A stretch of DNA of 64,000 bases from Pedobacter sp. PACM 27299 (GTDB taxonomy: Bacteria > Bacteroidota > Bacteroidia > Sphingobacteriales > Sphingobacteriaceae), in assembly GCF_001412655.1 (NCBI RefSeq), contig NZ_CP012996.1, positions 4,278,001 to 4,342,000 of the forward strand, read 5' to 3'. The notes beneath the pieces were generated by a model. That model did no database searches and was not told the origin of the DNA. It saw only the letters and a list, made by a program, of their open reading frames with translations. Of the stretch, positions 26,194 to 37,678 are shown one piece after another (positions within the stretch are counted from its first letter, which is position 1; each line of letters opens with the position of its first letter). The translations under genes and the position numbers were made by a program.

Positions 26194-27519
26194 ATGAAAA
26201 AACTTGTACTTAGCCTTTTCCTCGCGGCCAGCTTACTGGCTTGTAAAAAAGACAAAACTCCTGGAACACAGCCAGTAGACATTGACATCAATCTTAGTTT
26301 TGACGACCAATCACTGGGATATACTTTACCGCTTGAAAAAATAACCGTTAAAATCACAAATACCCAGAGTAAAGCGAGCATGGAGTTAACTTCAGATGCT
26401 TCAGGAAAGCTTGCTTTTAAATCCGTTTCACCAGGAAGCTACGACATTGATGCGAATTTAACGATTTCTGCAGCAGATTATACCAGAATTACCGGGATCC
26501 CAACAGATGCCCCAGTGACCTTTAATGCATCCGAAAAAAATAAAAAACTTGATGCTGCTTTCACTGGAGTATTAGACCTCAAATTAATTGCGGGCACACC
26601 TGGCGAATGGCTGATCAAGCAAATCTATTATGCTGGTTCCAATACCACTACCGGAGCGATCTTCAGAGATCAATTCCTTGAATTCTATAACAACACCGAT
26701 CAGGTCTTATATGCAGACAGTCTCTATTTTGCGCAGCTCAATGGAAGGGTGTCCAGCGAATCTCCAAATATGAATTACACGTCTACAGGCCAAATGGATT
26801 GGAGCAAATCAATTGGTATGGTGGATGGCGCCAATGCGAACAAAGACTATGTGTATGCGAAAACTTTATTTATGATCCCTGGTACCGGAAAACAATATCC
26901 TGTACAACCAGGAAAGAGCATTATTGTGGCACAAACAGCCTTAAATCACAAAGCACCTTTTACCGGAAATGATGGCAAAGTGGTTACTGTGAGAGATCCA
27001 GAACTAACAATCGACTTGAGTGGTGCCGATTTCGAAGCTTATTACGGAGATGTTCTTGGTGGAAAACCATTTTCATCAGATATAAACAACCCTCAGGTTC
27101 CTAATATTGAAATCCTTGCTTATTCAGGAAATGATATGATCCTGGATGCCAATGGAAAAGACAGTTACGTAATCTTTAAAGTAGATGGCACGCAAAAAGT
27201 GAGAGAATGGCCGCAATATTTTGAGCCTTTAAAAGCAGCCCCATTGCCTACAGTGAAAAAATACTTCCAGATTCCGGTAAAATACCTGATTGATGGGGTA
27301 GAAATTCAGCCGAATATTGCTTCCAGCCGTTTTCCGAAAAAATTAGGCGCCAATGTTGATGCTGGATTTACCTTCGTTCCTAAGGGAAATTACAGTTCGC
27401 AGTCGGTCATTAGAAAAACTGAGAAAACAGTAAATGGCAGGGTGGTATTAAAAGACACGAACAACTCTACGGAAGATTTTATCTATCTGGAGAAAGCAAA
27501 TCCAAGAGGTTTTCAATAA
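26194..27519 (+). CDS. DUF4876 surface/periplasmic lipoprotein
   Basis: 441 residues with a lipoprotein signal (LFLAASLLACKKD, lipobox Cys at 17). An N-terminal Ig- or CNA_B-like sandwich (LEKITVKITNTQSKASMELTSDASGKLAFKSVSPGSYDI) precedes the DUF4876 body, which has a lamin-tail-like pattern (DQFLEFYNNTDQVLYADSLYFAQ). Placement directly behind the TonB receptor suggests that it is its surface or periplasmic ligand-capture partner, as SusD-like or HusB/XusB-like lipoproteins are for other receptors; that role is inferred. Confidence 0.82.
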   Translation: MKKLVLSLFLAASLLACKKDKTPGTQPVDIDINLSFDDQSLGYTLPLEKITVKITNTQSKASMELTSDASGKLAFKSVSPGSYDIDANLTISAADYTRITGIPTDAPVTFNASEKNKKLDAAFTGVLDLKLIAGTPGEWLIKQIYYAGSNTTTGAIFRDQFLEFYNNTDQVLYADSLYFAQLNGRVSSESPNMNYTSTGQMDWSKSIGMVDGANANKDYVYAKTLFMIPGTGKQYPVQPGKSIIVAQTALNHKAPFTGNDGKVVTVRDPELTIDLSGADFEAYYGDVLGGKPFSSDINNPQVPNIEILAYSGNDMILDANGKDSYVIFKVDGTQKVREWPQYFEPLKAAPLPTVKKYFQIPVKYLIDGVEIQPNIASSRFPKKLGANVDAGFTFVPKGNYSSQSVIRKTEKTVNGRVVLKDTNNSTEDFIYLEKANPRGFQ

Positions 27520-27591
27520 AATTTGCTGATCATTTAAATAACGGTCATGATCATTATGGTGTTCATGACTGTTAATTATTCCAATTCCCCG

Positions 27592-29145
27592 ATGAAAAAA
27601 ATATATACGATTGCTTTACTGCTGCAGCTCTGTGCAGCTGCTGCCTACGCTCAAAAGTCAGATTCGACTGCAAGTAGGAAAGCCAGGTCATTTGCCATAG
27701 ACTCTGCGGCTTATAATTTTTATAATTTCGCAAAAAACAAAAGTTTTTTCACGGCTACTATGCCTGATGGTTTTAATACCCTGAGCTTAGGTCACCAATT
27801 GACAAAAGGCAGATTTATGCCTTACCAGGAAAGCAGTAAAACAAATGATACATATTTTGCAACAGAAGGAAAAACTACACTTTCCGATGTAGCCTTATGG
27901 GGATCTTTAGTGTACCATAAAATCAGGGAAGATAGCACCCGATGGGCGCATCAAACCAGAAATAACACCACTGCACCGCTATACTATGGCTCGGAAAGGA
28001 ACGTAAACTACGAACGCTCTGTTTACCAGTTCAATGCGATGGCACAGCGCAATATGATTGGAAAGAATTTACCGCTTGCTTTGGGCATTGATTATCGGAT
28101 TGGCGATCATTATTCGACTAATGACCCCAGGGCAAAGCTAAATGACTATCAGTTTAACATGCAGGCAAGTCTGGGTTACCACCTTTCTAAAAGACTATTG
28201 TTAGGACTGGGGTTTAGATACGGTTATGGAGAAGAGCGAACAGACATCGCTTACAAAAACAAGCAAAATGAAACGAATACCGATCAGCCGCAGTACATCA
28301 CCCATTTAATCAATGGATATGGAGATCCTGAAATGAAGCCCATCAATAGGGTTTTCCACAACAAGCAATCGCGCAAAGGGATGGATACCTACCTGAACTA
28401 TGAGGCCCCCAGTTTTGGGACGTTCTCCTGGTCGGGATCTTACCTTAAAGAAACCCAGAATTTCCTCAACAAATTTCCAGACATCACCTATAAAGATTTC
28501 TTTAACGACTATTACCTGACCAGCTATAAATTTGACCTGGCTTGGAAGAAAAAGCTGTCCAAATATCAGCTTTTACTGATCGCCAACTACAGTAATTTAG
28601 ATGGTGAAGATTTTAGTTATAAAGTAAGTGCCAATAATTACCTGTACAACCGGGAACAATGGGGTATAAAAGCAGTCCTGAGTAAACCTGGTAAGACAAG
28701 TTTCAACTATGTACTGGAGCTGAGAAAAGATGGAGAAGAACGTCAGGATGGCTCAAAAGCGAACATCCTTTCTTACAGTGCGATTAAACCGGGTTTGGGA
28801 TTTGGTTTCAACAGGCAGCTTCCGGGGAATCAGAGTTTCGGAATGAATGTGAAAGGTGTATATTCAAAAAATATAAATGATCAGTTTGTAGTTCCAATTA
28901 TTAATGAAGGTCCATTTACAAAAACGGTCATCTACAACGATTACCTCTATAATACCGCTGATTATTTTAGTGGAACTGTGCAGGCAGACTATACCTTCCC
29001 CACTTTCAGACAGATTCAGACAGGAATAAAACTAGGCTTTACTTACAACGAGGCTACACAGTTTAAAAGTTTAGACAGAGCAGTGGCTACCCTACCAGGA
29101 AACCAGCGATTTTCTACCAACCTTTCTCTCAACTTCTATTTTTAA
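27592..29145 (+). CDS. DUF6850-type outer-membrane beta-barrel protein
   Basis: 517 residues from ATG 27592 (MKKIYTIALLLQLCAAAAYAQ signal peptide). The rest is a series of amphipathic strands with aromatic girdles (LGYHLSKRLLLGLGFRYGYGEE, TFSWSGSYLKET, LLLIANYSNLDGEDF) and a C-terminal strand ending in Phe (LSLNFYF), the mark of BAM-assembled barrels. The composition and position third in the cassette fit DUF6850. It may form a pore or act with the receptor and lipoprotein. A terminator follows at once. Confidence 0.78.
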   Translation: MKKIYTIALLLQLCAAAAYAQKSDSTASRKARSFAIDSAAYNFYNFAKNKSFFTATMPDGFNTLSLGHQLTKGRFMPYQESSKTNDTYFATEGKTTLSDVALWGSLVYHKIREDSTRWAHQTRNNTTAPLYYGSERNVNYERSVYQFNAMAQRNMIGKNLPLALGIDYRIGDHYSTNDPRAKLNDYQFNMQASLGYHLSKRLLLGLGFRYGYGEERTDIAYKNKQNETNTDQPQYITHLINGYGDPEMKPINRVFHNKQSRKGMDTYLNYEAPSFGTFSWSGSYLKETQNFLNKFPDITYKDFFNDYYLTSYKFDLAWKKKLSKYQLLLIANYSNLDGEDFSYKVSANNYLYNREQWGIKAVLSKPGKTSFNYVLELRKDGEERQDGSKANILSYSAIKPGLGFGFNRQLPGNQSFGMNVKGVYSKNINDQFVVPIINEGPFTKTVIYNDYLYNTADYFSGTVQADYTFPTFRQIQTGIKLGFTYNEATQFKSLDRAVATLPGNQRFSTNLSLNFYF

Positions 29146-29152
29146 GATTTTC

Positions 29153-29182
29153 AGGAAGAATGCTTTTACTGGTATTCTTCCT
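29153..29182 (+). terminator. Terminator of the receptor-lipoprotein-barrel cassette
   Basis: A 9-bp stem (29153-29161 with 29174-29182) is followed by TCATTTTTT, 7 bp after the last stop codon. Confidence 0.75.
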
Positions 29183-29444
29183 TCATTTTTTGATGATCTG
29201 TTTTTATCCTTCGTCAAGTTCTTCCTCGATTTAACTTGCTCCTCATCAGCTGGAAATATTTTGATCTTTTGGTCTTAATTACGCTGATCTCTATTTTACT
29301 CCTTTTATTTTTATTTCACAACAACTATCCATAACCAACTGCTTTTGAGATAAATAAATAATTATTTTTTATATTCCGTTAAACATTTTTTGTGTTGGAC
29401 TAGTTTATAGGGGCATAAGTCGAACCTAAAGAAAAACACGAATT
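29183..29444. other. AT-rich intergenic region, no gene seen
   Basis: No plausible reading frame or RNA element was identified. It must contain the promoter of the DUF892 gene, but no clean TTTG/TAnnTTTG pair was found. Confidence 0.4.
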
Positions 29445-30008
29445 ATGGCAACTACAACGAAAAGTAGCAGTACTAAAACTGTAGCAAGTTCAAATGGAAA
29501 AAATGGTAAAATGGAGGAATCTGAATTTCACAAGTTCTTCATTGATGAGTTGAAAGACATCTATTGGGCAGAGAAACATTTATCCAAAGCTTTGCCAAAA
29601 ATGCAGAAAGCCGCGACCAGTACGGAGCTCGCAGCCGCATTTAAAAAGCATACAGAAGAAACAATGACACACATTGCTACCCTTGAGCAGGTTTTTGAAA
29701 AGCTTGGAGAAAAAGCTCAGGCTAAAAAGTGCGATGCCATGGCAGGATTGGTGGAAGAAGCAAATTCTATCATTGAAGATACAGAAAAAGGCACCTTAGT
29801 ACGTGATGCCGCTCTGATTCTCGCTGCACAAAAAGTAGAGCATTATGAAATTGCTACTTATGGTACATTAAGAACATTTGCAGTAAATATGGGCCATACC
29901 GACGTGGCTGAGCTATTGCAGCAGACATTAGACAATGAAAAAGAAACGGATGTGGCGCTAACCGAGATTGCCGAAGAGTTTATCAACGAGCAGGCAGCGG
30001 CTGAATAA
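29445..30008 (+). CDS. Ferritin-like DUF892 (YciE/YciF) protein
   Basis: 187 residues. After a Ser/Thr-rich leader, four helices carry the DUF892 pattern: FHKFFIDELKDIYWAEKHL, AAFKKHTEETMTHIATLEQVF, VEHYEIATYGTLRTFA and DNEKETDVALTEIA. The Glu/His residues (E-x6-Y in helix 1, E-x2-H in helices 2 and 3) form the expected di-iron site. Members are stress-related ferritin-like proteins; catalytic role unproven. Single gene with its own terminator. Confidence 0.87.
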   Translation: MATTTKSSSTKTVASSNGKNGKMEESEFHKFFIDELKDIYWAEKHLSKALPKMQKAATSTELAAAFKKHTEETMTHIATLEQVFEKLGEKAQAKKCDAMAGLVEEANSIIEDTEKGTLVRDAALILAAQKVEHYEIATYGTLRTFAVNMGHTDVAELLQQTLDNEKETDVALTEIAEEFINEQAAAE

Positions 30009-30046
30009 TTCCGTTTTTTTTAATAACCCTTACAATTTTAATCCGA

Positions 30047-30070
30047 CCCTTCAGGTTCCTACCTGAGGGG
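30047..30070 (+). terminator. Terminator after the DUF892 gene
   Basis: CCCTTCAGGT (30047-30056) pairs with ACCTGAGGGG (30061-30070), a 10-bp stem with a G-T wobble and a 4-nt loop, followed by TTCGTTATTT. Confidence 0.65.
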
Positions 30071-30278
30071 TTCGTTATTTCTGATAGGCAGTTTTATCTC
30101 CACTTATCATTTAATTCTTCTCCTCCTAAAGGATTTGCTTTCTTCAGGATTGATTTTTTCCCTAAGAACTACGCTGATTTGCTATTCTCCCTTCTCGTTA
30201 CTGGTGGGTCCTCCCTGTGAGTACCAGTTGTTCTGAGCACACAATTCCTTCCTTTTTCCTGATTTTTTCAGTACAGAC
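30071..30278. other. Intergenic region before the thiamine operon, no gene seen
   Basis: Only non-coding AT-rich sequence leading to the thi promoter was seen; no small gene or RNA fold is apparent. Confidence 0.4.
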
Positions 30279-30308
30279 TTTGTTTTTCAGAAAAATAGCC
30301 TAGTTTTA
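30279..30308 (+). promoter_or_regulatory. Promoter of the thiamine operon
   Basis: TTTG (30279-30282) is followed after 18 nt by TAGTTTTA (30301-30308), one mismatch from TAnnTTTG, just ahead of the riboswitch. Confidence 0.55.
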
Positions 30309-30315
30309 CAAAAAA

Positions 30316-30386
30316 ACTTTAGGGGTGCCTTGCGCTGAGAAATACCCTTTGAACCTGATGCAGTTAGTACTGCCGAAGGGAAAAGT
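30316..30386 (+). promoter_or_regulatory. TPP riboswitch (THI element)
   Basis: The conserved core is unmistakable: AGGGGTGCC, GCTGAGAAATACCC, TGAACCTGATGCAGTTAG and TGCCGAAGGGAAAAG. The P1 helix is ACTTT (30316-30320) with AAAGT (30382-30386). It binds thiamine pyrophosphate and represses the downstream eight-gene thiamine operon. ThiS starts 75 nt after its 3' end. Confidence 0.96.
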
Positions 30387-30460
30387 AGAAGCAAATTCGT
30401 TTGCCGTCTTTTCATGCCTGTAAAAAGGTCATGCCTATAGTTTTTCCTATTTATCAAAAA

Positions 30461-32622
<2,162 letters not shown>

Positions 32623-33264
32623 GTGGAACTGATTGTCATTTCAAAACCCAGCTTTTTTAAGGGGGAAGCGCAGCTGATCAACGAGCTGTTCGACCTCGGC
32701 ATGCAGCGCTTCCACCTTAGAAAAGAATCGGCTGACCAGCGGGCTTATGAGTTGTTGTTAAGGGAGATCAATCCTCGCTATCTGGAGCGTATCGCCCTGC
32801 ACCAATCCCATGAGCTTGCTGTTGATTTTGACATTCATAGACTTCATTTTAAAGAGAAGGAACGGATAGAAGGAAGGCATGTTGATTTTTTAAAGAAAGC
32901 AGGAATCATCTTAAGCACGTCTATACATTCAATAACCCATTTACCTGATTTAGTACATTTTAAATATACTTTTCTTGGCCCTGTTTTTCAAAGCATCTCA
33001 AAAAAAGACTATCCGGGAATGATTCCAGCAGATTTTAAACTACCCCTGACTGCCGGTCTGAAAGCGTCGCAGCAAGAGGTTAAAAACCTGTCCCCATCTA
33101 TGACAAAAGTGATTGCTTTGGGTGGGGTTACAGATTCAAAAATCAGTCGGCTTCAGCAAATGAATTTTGATGGGGCAGCAGTTTTAGGGGCGCTTTGGAA
33201 TGCGCCGGAACTGGCCATACCAAATTTTAAAAAAATAAAACAAGCATGTCAAACCACCGCATAG
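32623..33264 (+). CDS. ThiE/TenI-like protein (probable thiazole tautomerase)
   Basis: 213 residues with the ThiE TIM-barrel outline: QRFHLRKES, FLGPVFQSISKK and VIALGGV. The NDR/ND and GVHLGQ-type segments of true thiamine-phosphate synthases are replaced (AVDFDIHRLHF), while a full ThiE is encoded two genes later. A TenI-like thiazole tautomerase role, or a degenerate ThiE, is therefore more likely. The start is GTG immediately after the thiC stop; its 3' end overlaps thiD by 19 bp, showing translational coupling. Confidence 0.75.
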   Translation: MELIVISKPSFFKGEAQLINELFDLGMQRFHLRKESADQRAYELLLREINPRYLERIALHQSHELAVDFDIHRLHFKEKERIEGRHVDFLKKAGIILSTSIHSITHLPDLVHFKYTFLGPVFQSISKKDYPGMIPADFKLPLTAGLKASQQEVKNLSPSMTKVIALGGVTDSKISRLQQMNFDGAAVLGALWNAPELAIPNFKKIKQACQTTA

Positions 33265-34046
33265 TGCCATCGATAGAAAGACCTTACGTGATCAGCATTG
33301 CTGGCTTCGACCCCAGTGCCGGGGCCGGACTGCTCTCCGATATGAAAACTTTTGAAGCGCATCAGTTGTATGGTTTTGGTGTGTGTACCGCCATGACCAT
33401 TCAAACTGATACTGCGTTTTTGAAAAATGATTGGCTGGAAAAGGAACACCTCCTCGCACAGCTCAAGCCATTGCTTGAAAAGTTCCCGATACCAGCCGTC
33501 AAAATTGGATTGATCAAAGACCTGGAAACTTTATTAGCAGTTTGCGATTGTTTAATCTCATTTGATCCGCAGATTAAAATTGTGCTGGATCCTGTTTTAA
33601 AGGCCAGTGCTGGATATAACTTCCACGATTGGATATCGGGTTCGGTTATTTTTAAAAACGTCTTAAAACGGCTTTATTTGATTACGCCAAATTATCTGGA
33701 ACTACAAACCTTAATGGGGGCTGATCAGGAGAACCAGAAGGATGTTAAAGCGGTTGAGCAACTTTGCCTGAGCTGGTCGCTGGACTGCGCGGTTTTACTC
33801 AAAGGAGGCCACCACCCCTTAACGCCGGGCACCGACTATTTGTTCCACAAAAATGAAAGGCTGGAATTCCATTCCGGCAGCCCGGTTGTTTATCCAAAAC
33901 ACGGCTCCGGATGTGTCCTGTCTTCTGCCATTACTGCCCAGCTTGCTTTGGGTAATTCCCTTCAAAAATCTTGTCGCTTTGGCAAGGAGTATATCGAGCG
34001 TTTTTTAAACAGTAACACCAGCCTTTTAGGCTACCATAACTTATGA
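33246..34046 (+). CDS. thiD: Hydroxymethylpyrimidine/phosphomethylpyrimidine kinase ThiD
   Basis: 266 residues, a ribokinase-fold enzyme. Conserved segments: SIAGFDPSAGAGLLSDMKTFEAHQ, YGFGVCTAMTIQT, VKIGLI, LDPVLKASAG, LITPNYLE, VLLKGGHH and the anion-hole/catalytic KHGSGCVLSSAI with Cys. It phosphorylates HMP and HMP-P to HMP-PP. Overlaps its neighbours on both sides (19 bp and 4 bp). Confidence 0.94.
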   Translation: MSNHRIVPSIERPYVISIAGFDPSAGAGLLSDMKTFEAHQLYGFGVCTAMTIQTDTAFLKNDWLEKEHLLAQLKPLLEKFPIPAVKIGLIKDLETLLAVCDCLISFDPQIKIVLDPVLKASAGYNFHDWISGSVIFKNVLKRLYLITPNYLELQTLMGADQENQKDVKAVEQLCLSWSLDCAVLLKGGHHPLTPGTDYLFHKNERLEFHSGSPVVYPKHGSGCVLSSAITAQLALGNSLQKSCRFGKEYIERFLNSNTSLLGYHNL

Positions 34047-34681
34047 TCGACAGACTACATTACATCTCCCAATCCAACGCTGAGATCAGCCATCTGGAAG
34101 CCATTGAACAGGTATTACATGCCGGTGGAAAATGGATTCAGCTCCGCGTAAAAAATCAGCCAGAAAACGAGGTTTTAAACCTGGCTAAAGCTGCAAATGA
34201 CCTATGCAAAAAATTTGCAAGTAAATTAATCATCAATGATTTCCCCTTAGTATCTAAGGCCGTAAACGCCCAAGGAACACATGTAGGATTAAATGATATA
34301 AGCGTCGTAAACACCAGATTATTAGTAGGTAAAAATAAAACAATTGGCGCCACTGCAAATACTTTTGCAGACTTGCAAAACGCGGTTGCAGCAGGTGCGA
34401 ATTATATTGGACTAGGTCCATTTCGCTTTACCAGCACAAAGCAGAATCTAAGCCCTATTTTAGGACTGGATGGCTATAAAAAAATCATGGAACAGGTCAG
34501 AAATGCCGACATCAACATTCCGGTAATTGCCATTGGCGGCATCACTCCGGAAGACCTTCCGGCACTGCTAAAAACTGGTATTTACGGACTGGCACTTTCA
34601 GGCGTTTTAACCAACAAACCTGACACAGATCTGCTCATCAGACAGCTGTACCAGGAGCTCCAAAACCAGTCCTCCACTTAA
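34043..34681 (+). CDS. thiE: Thiamine-phosphate synthase ThiE
   Basis: 212 residues with all typical ThiE blocks: [56 protein letters not shown] and IPVIAIGGI. The enzyme couples HMP-PP with thiazole phosphate to form thiamine phosphate. The ATG overlaps the thiD stop (ATGA). This is the better ThiE candidate of the two in the operon. Confidence 0.93.
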   Translation: MIDRLHYISQSNAEISHLEAIEQVLHAGGKWIQLRVKNQPENEVLNLAKAANDLCKKFASKLIINDFPLVSKAVNAQGTHVGLNDISVVNTRLLVGKNKTIGATANTFADLQNAVAAGANYIGLGPFRFTSTKQNLSPILGLDGYKKIMEQVRNADINIPVIAIGGITPEDLPALLKTGIYGLALSGVLTNKPDTDLLIRQLYQELQNQSST

Positions 34682-34701
34682 CCCTTAACCCCCAGCGAAT
34701 C

Positions 34702-35472
34702 ATGTTAAAAATAGCAAACAAAACCTTCCACTCCCGACTGTTTACAGGAACCGGAAAATTCAGCGCCAGCGCCATCATGGAAGCCGCTTTACTGGCCTCA
34801 GGATCGGAGCTGGTTACTGTAGCACTAAAGCGGGTAGACCTCAATCATCCCGCAGAAAATCTACTGAAGCACCTCCATCACCCACAACTTAACCTTCTTC
34901 CCAATACCTCTGGGGTTAGAAATGCCAAGGAGGCTGTTTTTGCTGCCCAAATGGCCAGGGAAGCCCTGGAAACCAATTGGATTAAACTGGAAATCCACCC
35001 AGATCCAAAGTACCTGATGCCAGACCCGATTGAAACCTTAAAAGCTACAGAAGAACTGGCTAAACTAGGTTTTATAGTATTGCCTTACATCCACGCAGAT
35101 CCCGTACTCTGTAAAAGACTGGAAGAAGTAGGAACCGCAGCTGTCATGCCATTAGGCGCCCCAATAGGCAGTAATAAAGGCCTAAAAACCATAGATTTCC
35201 TGGAAATCATCATTAGCCAAAGCCAGGTACCTGTAGTGATAGATGCTGGGATAGGCTCCCCCTCTGATGCCGCAAAGGCCATGGAAATTGGAGCAGATGC
35301 CGTCCTGGTCAACACCGCAATCGCCGTTTCCGGAAATCCGGTATTGATGGCTGAGGCTTTTAAAATCGCAGTAGCAGCAGGTAGAATGGCCTACCTCGCC
35401 AAATTGGGCCAAATCAATTCACAGGCTGTTGCGAGCAGCCCCTTAACGGCATTCCTGGAAGATGAGATTTAA
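34702..35472 (+). CDS. thiG: Thiazole synthase ThiG
   Basis: 256 residues. ThiG blocks: [43 protein letters not shown], the imine-forming lysine in [27 protein letters not shown], and [26 protein letters not shown]. It forms thiazole phosphate from deoxyxylulose phosphate, dehydroglycine (from ThiH) and ThiS thiocarboxylate. Its end overlaps thiH by 11 bp, which fits the ThiGH complex. Confidence 0.95.
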   Translation: MLKIANKTFHSRLFTGTGKFSASAIMEAALLASGSELVTVALKRVDLNHPAENLLKHLHHPQLNLLPNTSGVRNAKEAVFAAQMAREALETNWIKLEIHPDPKYLMPDPIETLKATEELAKLGFIVLPYIHADPVLCKRLEEVGTAAVMPLGAPIGSNKGLKTIDFLEIIISQSQVPVVIDAGIGSPSDAAKAMEIGADAVLVNTAIAVSGNPVLMAEAFKIAVAAGRMAYLAKLGQINSQAVASSPLTAFLEDEI

Positions 35473-36574
35473 CGAGATTTTTCAAAACCAAAGCTGGGAG
35501 GAGACCAGTAAAAGCATCTACGCCAAGACCACAATGGATGTAGAACAAGCTTTAAATGCTTCAAAAAGAACACTGGAGGACTTTAAAGCCCTGATCTCCC
35601 CTGCGGCGGCTCATTACCTGGAAAGCATGGCAAAACTGAGCCAGGAGCTTACTTTGAAGAGATTTGGCAATACCATACAGATGTATGTACCGCTTTACCT
35701 GAGCAATGAATGCAATAACATCTGCACTTATTGTGGTTTCAGCTACGACAACAAGGTGAAACGTAAAACACTGAGCCCCATGGAAATCATGGAAGAAGTG
35801 GCTGTTATTAAAGAAATGGGCTACCAGCATGTGTTATTGGTGACCGGAGAGGCCAATCAAACCGTTCATACGGATTACTTTAAAAAGGTCTTAGACCTGA
35901 TCCGGCCTCATTTCGCCCATATTTCCATGGAAGTGCAGCCTTTAGACCTGAGCGATTATCAGGAATTGACGCCTTACGGCCTCAACACCGTACTGGTTTA
36001 TCAGGAAACCTACCATGAAGAAGATTACAAAAAACACCATCCAAAGGGGAAAAAATCCAATTTCCAGTACCGCTTAGACACCCCAGACCGCCTGGGTGAA
36101 GCAGGAATTCACAAAATGGGCTTGGGCGTACTGATCGGATTGGAAGATTGGAGAACAGACTCTTTCTTTACTGCGCTCCATCTGGATTACCTGGAAAAGA
36201 AGTACTGGCAAAGTAAATACAGCATCTCTTTTCCGAGATTAAGGCCCTTTAGCGGTGGATTGGAGCCTAAGGTAGCGATGAACGATCGTGAGCTGGTACA
36301 ACTCATCTGCGCCTACCGTTTGTTTAACGAGAGTGTGGAGTTATCCATCTCTACCAGGGAATCCATCAGCTTCCGCAACCACATCATCAAACTGGGAATT
36401 ACCTCTATCAGCGCGGGTTCAAAAACCAATCCCGGCGGCTATGCAGTGGAGCCGCAATCGTTAGAACAATTCGAAATATCTGATGAAAGAACCGCTCCTG
36501 AAATCGCCGAAATGATTCATAAACAAGGCTATGAGGCGGTATGGAAGGATTGGGACTTGAGCTTAATGAAATAA
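35462..36574 (+). CDS. thiH: 2-iminoacetate synthase ThiH (radical SAM)
   Basis: 370 residues. The radical-SAM cluster motif is CNNICTYC (CX3CX2C), followed by typical ThiH segments ([60 protein letters not shown]). It cleaves tyrosine to give 2-iminoacetate (dehydroglycine) and p-cresol. The use of ThiH, rather than a glycine oxidase ThiO, suits a facultative or microaerobic lifestyle. 4 bp before thiF. Confidence 0.95.
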   Translation: MRFNEIFQNQSWEETSKSIYAKTTMDVEQALNASKRTLEDFKALISPAAAHYLESMAKLSQELTLKRFGNTIQMYVPLYLSNECNNICTYCGFSYDNKVKRKTLSPMEIMEEVAVIKEMGYQHVLLVTGEANQTVHTDYFKKVLDLIRPHFAHISMEVQPLDLSDYQELTPYGLNTVLVYQETYHEEDYKKHHPKGKKSNFQYRLDTPDRLGEAGIHKMGLGVLIGLEDWRTDSFFTALHLDYLEKKYWQSKYSISFPRLRPFSGGLEPKVAMNDRELVQLICAYRLFNESVELSISTRESISFRNHIIKLGITSISAGSKTNPGGYAVEPQSLEQFEISDERTAPEIAEMIHKQGYEAVWKDWDLSLMK

Positions 36575-36578
36575 AACC

Positions 36579-37628
36579 ATGGAAAACGAAGGACTTAAAA
36601 GATACCACAGACAAATACTACTGGAAGAACTGGGCCTGGAAGGACAGCAAAGGCTACAGAAAAGCTCGGTGTTGGTTATTGGTGCCGGCGGATTGGGCTG
36701 TCCCCTCCTATTCTATCTTGCCGGGGCAGGTATTGGCAAAATTGGAGTAATGGATGGGGATACCATAGAAGAAAGCAATCTCCACAGACAAGTAATTTTC
36801 CAGCAGCAGGATATAGGAAAAAACAAGGCTTCAACTGCTGTCGAGCGCCTAAACTTATTAAACCCAACACTGCAGCTGCAGGCTTTTCCTTTCCATATCT
36901 CGCCAGAAAATGCCGCTCAATATGTGGCAGACTATGACCTGATCATTGATGGCTCAGACAATTTCCCAACGCGTTACCTGGTCAATGATACCTGCGTTGC
37001 TTTGGGAAAACCTTTGGTTTTCGGCTCTATTTTCCGCTTTGAGGGGCAGGTTTCTGTGTTTAACCATCAGGGAGGCCCCAATTATAGGAACTGCTACCCG
37101 GAAGCTCCAGCCAGTCAGGACAGTCCAAATTGTGGGGAGAGTGGCGTAATTGGGCCCTTACCAGGGATCATTGGCAGCATGATGGCCAATGAAGCGATGA
37201 AAGTGATTTGTGGTTTTGGCGATGGTCTTTCCGGAAAACTCCTTATCTTCAATGCACTAAATAATGATATGCAGCTCTATAACATTCAACCAAAAAACCA
37301 GGTCGGCCAGGACAAGCAGGCAGCTAAGCCTAATCCGAAGAAAGCCATCGTGTATGAAGAAATCTTTCCAAAAGAACTATTGGAATGGGAAGAAAATAAA
37401 GTTGAGTATTGCCTGATAGACGTTCGGGAAGCTTTCGAATTTGAGGAAAAAAATATCGGTGGCATTCACATTTCACTGTACGATCTTGAAGCTAGAATTG
37501 ACGAACTTCCTTTTCAAAGCAGGCTGGTATTTTGCTGTACTTCCGGTGCAAAGAGCAGGATGGCCACCAAAATTGTTGGCTCAAAAAGAACAGAAGAGCT
37601 ATTTGTTGTCAGCTTGTTAAAGCAATAG
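36579..37628 (+). CDS. thiF: ThiF/MoeB-type adenylyltransferase with C-terminal rhodanese-like domain
   Basis: 349 residues. The E1-like domain has GAGGLGCPLLFYLAGAGIG, the DGDTIEESNLHRQ strand and the NCGESGVIGPLPG loop with its cysteine. The paired zinc cysteines of classical MoeB are not evident in the second half. From about 265 a rhodanese fold follows (CLIDVREAFEFEEKNIGGIHIS), with a Cys-containing active-site loop FCCTSGAKSR. It should adenylate ThiS and, through the rhodanese part, help deliver sulfur. Last gene of the operon. Confidence 0.88.
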   Translation: MENEGLKRYHRQILLEELGLEGQQRLQKSSVLVIGAGGLGCPLLFYLAGAGIGKIGVMDGDTIEESNLHRQVIFQQQDIGKNKASTAVERLNLLNPTLQLQAFPFHISPENAAQYVADYDLIIDGSDNFPTRYLVNDTCVALGKPLVFGSIFRFEGQVSVFNHQGGPNYRNCYPEAPASQDSPNCGESGVIGPLPGIIGSMMANEAMKVICGFGDGLSGKLLIFNALNNDMQLYNIQPKNQVGQDKQAAKPNPKKAIVYEEIFPKELLEWEENKVEYCLIDVREAFEFEEKNIGGIHISLYDLEARIDELPFQSRLVFCCTSGAKSRMATKIVGSKRTEELFVVSLLKQ

Positions 37629-37678
37629 AACTAAAGCTTACATTTAGATAGATCAACAGATCACTAAAAAAAACAGGC

